This document shows positions 61,201 to 64,000 of a stretch of DNA of 64,000 nt, in pieces; within the stretch, counting starts at the first letter, position 1, and every line of letters starts with the position of its first letter. Source of the stretch: Aurelia coerulea (taxonomy: Eukaryota > Cnidaria > Scyphozoa > Semaeostomeae > Ulmaridae); NCBI GenBank assembly GCA_039566865.1, contig CM076956.1, positions 12,969,511-13,033,510 of the forward strand, written 5' to 3'. The notes under the pieces were generated by a model. It did no database searches and was not told the DNA's origin. It saw only the letters and a list, made by a program, of their open reading frames with translations. Made by a program: the position numbers and the translations under genes.

Positions 61201-62778
61201 TCCATCTTTCATAGGTGGAAGCCATTCCAGATCTCTCTTCAAAAATTATGTAATGGCGACAGAGATGCAAATGTACGAATCACAATATACAATTACCACA
61301 CAAAAGGTGATCATGCATTTATTGGAAGTGCCGAAACTTCATTCCAGAATATGACGAGACGGTAAGCATTTCTACAATCATCCTCACCTAAGCAGTGTAT
61401 GAGAAAATCTTTGCAATGCAAAAGCAAGCAAAATGCAAAGGCAAGCAAAATGACAGGGGAACCTCTGCATAGGAGAGTAATCCTCACCTATTTCTATCTC
61501 TAATTGAAAGACACTAAGTTGGCTAAATAACTAGCCTGTGTACCAGTGGGGTCTGAGACACAACCCAAGCTATAAGTCATTACAAGCCAATATCCTCAAA
61601 TTTTCATGCTCGAAGGATTACAAACAATTTCAAACATGCGTGAAGTAAGCTTTACCAATTCTTGAAAATTACCTTGCCATAAATGACTAACTATTTTTCC
61701 TGGTGTTTCTTACTGAATAAGCTACTAAATTTCAAAACATTATAGCAACAAATGTACCAAAGATTTGATCATCTTGTACGCTTGAAATTGAGCGAACCAT
61801 GAAAAGAACAGGCGTAAATGTGTTCATTTCGGTACTGTAATTGTTCGGTATTGATCTCTATATCCCAAGGATGACAACCTGCAGATGATAAAAAGCGATA
61901 TATTTTCGTGGTGCAAAAACTTGGAATCAGTTTCCATTGGATAAAAAGCAAGCAAATTCGCTTAAATCGTTTAAATTCCAACTGAAGAACAGAACCATGC
62001 AGCTTTCTGTTTGAACATTATGTTGTAATTTATTGTCCCATTCACCAGTTTTGACTTCTACTCATATTAATTTTTTATCATGCGTACTTAGGGATCTTCA
62101 CTCATATTGCGCTGTCAGGGGTCTGAAATTTTTTGGTGAAAATTAGATGGGGTCTGAAATTTTTCATCGCTAGAATGTAGGGGTCTAAAAATTTTTGGGC
62201 AAATTTTCAAACTGCTTCAACACCCCCTCCCTGTTATTAATAATGACAGGTCCCTTAGGAGATTTTTTAGATTATAGTGCTTGTAATTAGGTTTTATTAG
62301 GGAAGGATTCTTAATTTTGTAAGCTTTTAAACACAGCCACCTGTAAAGCAGTCGTCGATTGGTAGGGCCACCGTATATAAATAAGTGAAAATGAAATTAA
62401 TTAATCACTCATTTTCGTCCGTAAGAATACGAAATATTCATGTACTACCGTACAAACTGCATCTGAACCTTTCTCTTGTTTTTCAGAATTGGTGATGTTA
62501 AAACTTTACATTTAAAGAAGCATGGATTCATGCGTTCCTTCTCTGTCGATTCGAAGCGAGGCAGACAAGACTCGTTAGGCAAGGCTGTGGTCAGAATTTT
62601 ACAGTGCGTTCCCGTAGAACAGTTTTCATTGGTTGATTACGTAAAGGGAAGCTGCTCCATTAATTTTGTTGCTGCTGTTGATTTTTCATCATCGAATGTG
62701 GCAGAGGAGGAGGAGGAGCATTTCCCTACATTCAGTGCGGAAAGTGAAGATCAGTTTCAAAACTTCAAAGAAGAGAAA
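55209..62778 (+). CDS. Copine-family protein, 5' part (exons 1-4; gene runs off the window)
   Basis: Exons 55209-55604, 58956-59383, 61215-61361 and 62487-62778, with GT-AG introns in phases 0, 2, 2. They give 421 residues, ending at an open phase-0 donor (AAA/gtaagt). An in-frame stop at 55143 and the first ATG at 55209 fix the start. Residues 1-82 are a Ser/Pro/Arg-rich leader, unusual because copines normally begin close to C2A. C2A (about 84-215) has MDTFSSSDPICVLYV and LILDTN. C2B (about 222-340) has SALKLSKKGLNIFGKCDAY and WKPFQISLQKLCNGD. The exon 4 segment VKGSCSINFVAAVDFSSSN is the start of the copine/vWA domain. Copines are cytosolic proteins that bind membranes with calcium and recruit partners through the vWA domain. 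Several calcium ligands in C2B are replaced. The vWA core must lie beyond 64000. Confidence 0.92.
55759..56266. mobile_element. Foldback MITE (AGCATAGG family), copy 3, in copine intron 1
   Basis: Same order of segments as the other two copies (GTGTAAAATTCGATGACC, AAACCATCGTAATTTCTAAA, GTCATACAATTTTACACCC, GATTTGGAACGTTTGCT), with decayed termini. It begins about 155 bp after the exon 1 donor. Confidence 0.75.
56320..57060. repeat. Inverted-repeat element with GTCAGAGATGTCGGAGCAGG arms
   Basis: Segments GAAAAGTCAGAGATGTTGGA, GCAGGGATTTTTCTCCC and ATGCCCTTCTTCTAAGGCAG at 56340-56440 recur directly at 56500-56610. They recur inverted at 56885-57000, ending in a CATCTCCGACATCTCCGA run. Non-coding, in copine intron 1. 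Confidence 0.65.
57260..57673. mobile_element. Poly-G-tipped hAT-like MITE, copy B (copine intron 1)
   Basis: Same family and orientation as 7468-7863: CACG followed by a long G run and TTCTTGGCCAAATTTTGG, with the same GGCTAGACCAA interior repeats, ending in a C run and GTG. AATAAGAT flanks both ends (57252-57259 and 57674-57681), a perfect 8-bp target duplication. Confidence 0.88.
59746..59929 (+). mobile_element. tRNA-derived SINE with ACCTTC-repeat tail, flanked by 10-bp target duplication
   Basis: The head has a pol III A-box-like TGGCGCAGTGG and a B box GGTTCGATACC, as in a tRNA. The body includes GGTCGCGGACTCGATTAGGC and the tail is (ACCTTC)n. Flanks CACCTAGTGT at 59736-59745 and 59930-59939 are identical, showing an intact, fairly young insertion in copine intron 2. 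Confidence 0.85.
60006..60741. mobile_element. hAT-type non-autonomous element (copine intron 2)
   Basis: Inverted termini CAGTGGCGTAAC and GTTACGCCACTG, a classic hAT end. CCCTTGGT occurs at 59998-60005 and 60742-60749, a perfect 8-bp target duplication. It is 736 bp with no transposase frame recognised. Confidence 0.92.
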
Positions 62779-62994
62779 GTAAGTCTTAAACGTAATGCTA
62801 ATGACAGTTATGGAAAGTATGGCTAAATTGGTATTGTTTTGCTACAATATGCAGATGAAGAGGCAAGAGTATGTTCCAAAATTTATAGAAATTCTGAACA
62901 TCGAGGAGCAAATTACTCTTCAAAAAAGGGGAGCAGATTTTTTATGAGCAAGAAGGGAATTCCAGAGATTCTTGGGAATTTTTTCTGGAGAATA

Positions 62995-64000
62995 AGAACA
63001 ACGCTTGAATGGCTCTCCTTTGTGTATTGACACATGTTAGGAACGCTTCTTTTACCGAATGGGACAGCTAATGTTTTACACATAAACCTGGCAGGTGACT
63101 GAAGCTACTAAGCTACAATGCATAAATGGCTCTCCTTTGTCTATTGACACGTGTTAGGAACACTTCTTTTACCGAATGGGACAGCTAATGTTTTACACAT
63201 AAACCTGGCAGGTGACTGAAGCTACCAAGCTACAACGCATGAATGGCTCTCCTTTGTGTATTGACACATGTTAGGAATGCTTCTTTTACCCAATGGGACA
63301 GCTAATGTTTTACACATAAACCTGGCAGGTGACTGAAGCTACTAAGCTACAACGTATAAATGGCTCTTCTTTGTCTATTGACACATGTTAGGAATGCTTC
63401 TTTTACCGAATGGGACAGCTAATGTTTTACACATAAACCTGGCAGGTGACTGAAGCTACTAAGCTACAACGCATAAATGGCTCTCCTTTGTCTATTGACA
63501 CATGTTAGGAACGCTTCTTTTACCGAATGGGACAGCTAATGTTTTACACATAAACCTGGCAGGTGACTGAAGCTACTAAGCTACAACGCTTGAATGGCTC
63601 TCCTTTGTCTATTGACACGTGTTAGGAACACTTCTTTTACCGAATGGGACAGCTAATGTTTTACATATAAACCTGGCAGGTGACTGAAGCTACTAAGCTA
63701 CAACGCATAAATGACTCTCCTTTGTCTATTGACACATGCTAGGAACGCTTCTTTTACCGAATGGGACAGCTAATGTTTTACACATAAACCTGGCAGGTGA
63801 CTGAAGGTACTAAGCTACAACGCATAAATGGCTCTCCTTTGTCTATTGACACATGTTAGGAACACTTCTTTTACCGAATGGGACAGCTAATGTTTTACAC
63901 ATAAACCTGGCGGGTGACTGAAGCTACCAAGCTACAACGCATAAATGGCTCTCCTTTGTCTATTGACACATGTTAGGAACGCTTCTTTTACCGAATGGGA
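62995..64000. repeat. 117-bp satellite array running off the window (copine intron 4)
   Basis: AATGGCTCTCCTTTGT starts at 63008, 63125, 63242, 63359, 63476 and 63593, with further starts every 117 bp (AATGACTC at 63710). Units are nearly identical (ACCGAATGGGACAGCTAATG, AAACCTGGCAGGTGACTGAA). At least 8.5 copies are present and the array continues past the edge. Confidence 0.95.

Noticed and set aside
62995..64000. CRISPR-like regular repeats
   Set aside because: Whole 117-bp units are near identical with no unique spacers, and the context is a eukaryotic intron: a satellite, not CRISPR.

Overview
This is an intron-rich, AT-rich animal nuclear window. Three multi-exon genes can be rebuilt from splice sites, reading phase and protein similarity, and the rest is crowded with small DNA transposons, tandem arrays and decayed retroelements. 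The mix (compact metazoan genes, DIRS-like and non-LTR remnants, a tRNA-derived SINE and many hAT, Tc1/pogo and Harbinger-like MITEs) suits a marine invertebrate, most likely a cnidarian. The organism is an inference. No bacterial, viral or CRISPR-type genes were seen.

Layout. 1-16 kb: no host gene recognised; it holds inverted-repeat elements, one poly-G-tipped hAT-like MITE, and a 5'-truncated LINE reverse transcriptase (10.4-11.5 kb). 16.08-26.50 kb, minus strand: a complete three-exon zinc-finger transcription factor of 414 residues, with an N-terminal SNAG repressor motif (exon 1, 26.4 kb) and six FEZF/GFI-like C2H2 fingers (exons 2-3). Its introns carry a SINE, a long hairpin, a 148-bp and a 157-bp tandem array and a hAT MITE. 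27-39 kb: no gene recognised; it holds a repeat cluster, poly-G MITEs, a pogo-like element with a nested Tc1 relic, a polypurine tract and hAT MITEs. 39.5-45.8 kb, minus strand: complete TTC4 (five exons, 397 residues), an Hsp90/Hsp70 co-chaperone. 45.9-47.1 kb, plus strand: complete MMACHC (two exons, 250 residues), the cobalamin-trafficking enzyme. TTC4 and MMACHC are head to head with 135 bp between start codons. 47.7-50.8 kb: a DIRS-like retroelement relic followed by about ten copies of a 154-bp repeat. 50.9-53.5 kb: nested MITEs. 55.2 kb to the window edge, plus strand: the 5' part of a copine gene (four exons, 421 residues: an Arg/Pro/Ser-rich leader, C2A, C2B and the start of the copine/vWA domain). 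The gene continues beyond the window through a 117-bp satellite.

The three genes belong to unrelated processes (transcriptional repression, proteostasis and vitamin B12 metabolism, membrane-binding signalling). Only the TTC4/MMACHC pair has an arrangement suggesting shared regulation. The most interesting points are the SNAG plus FEZF-like finger combination, the apparent loss of calcium ligands in the copine C2B domain, and hAT-like MITEs tipped by 9-14-base G/C runs with perfect 8-bp target duplications, some of them nested.
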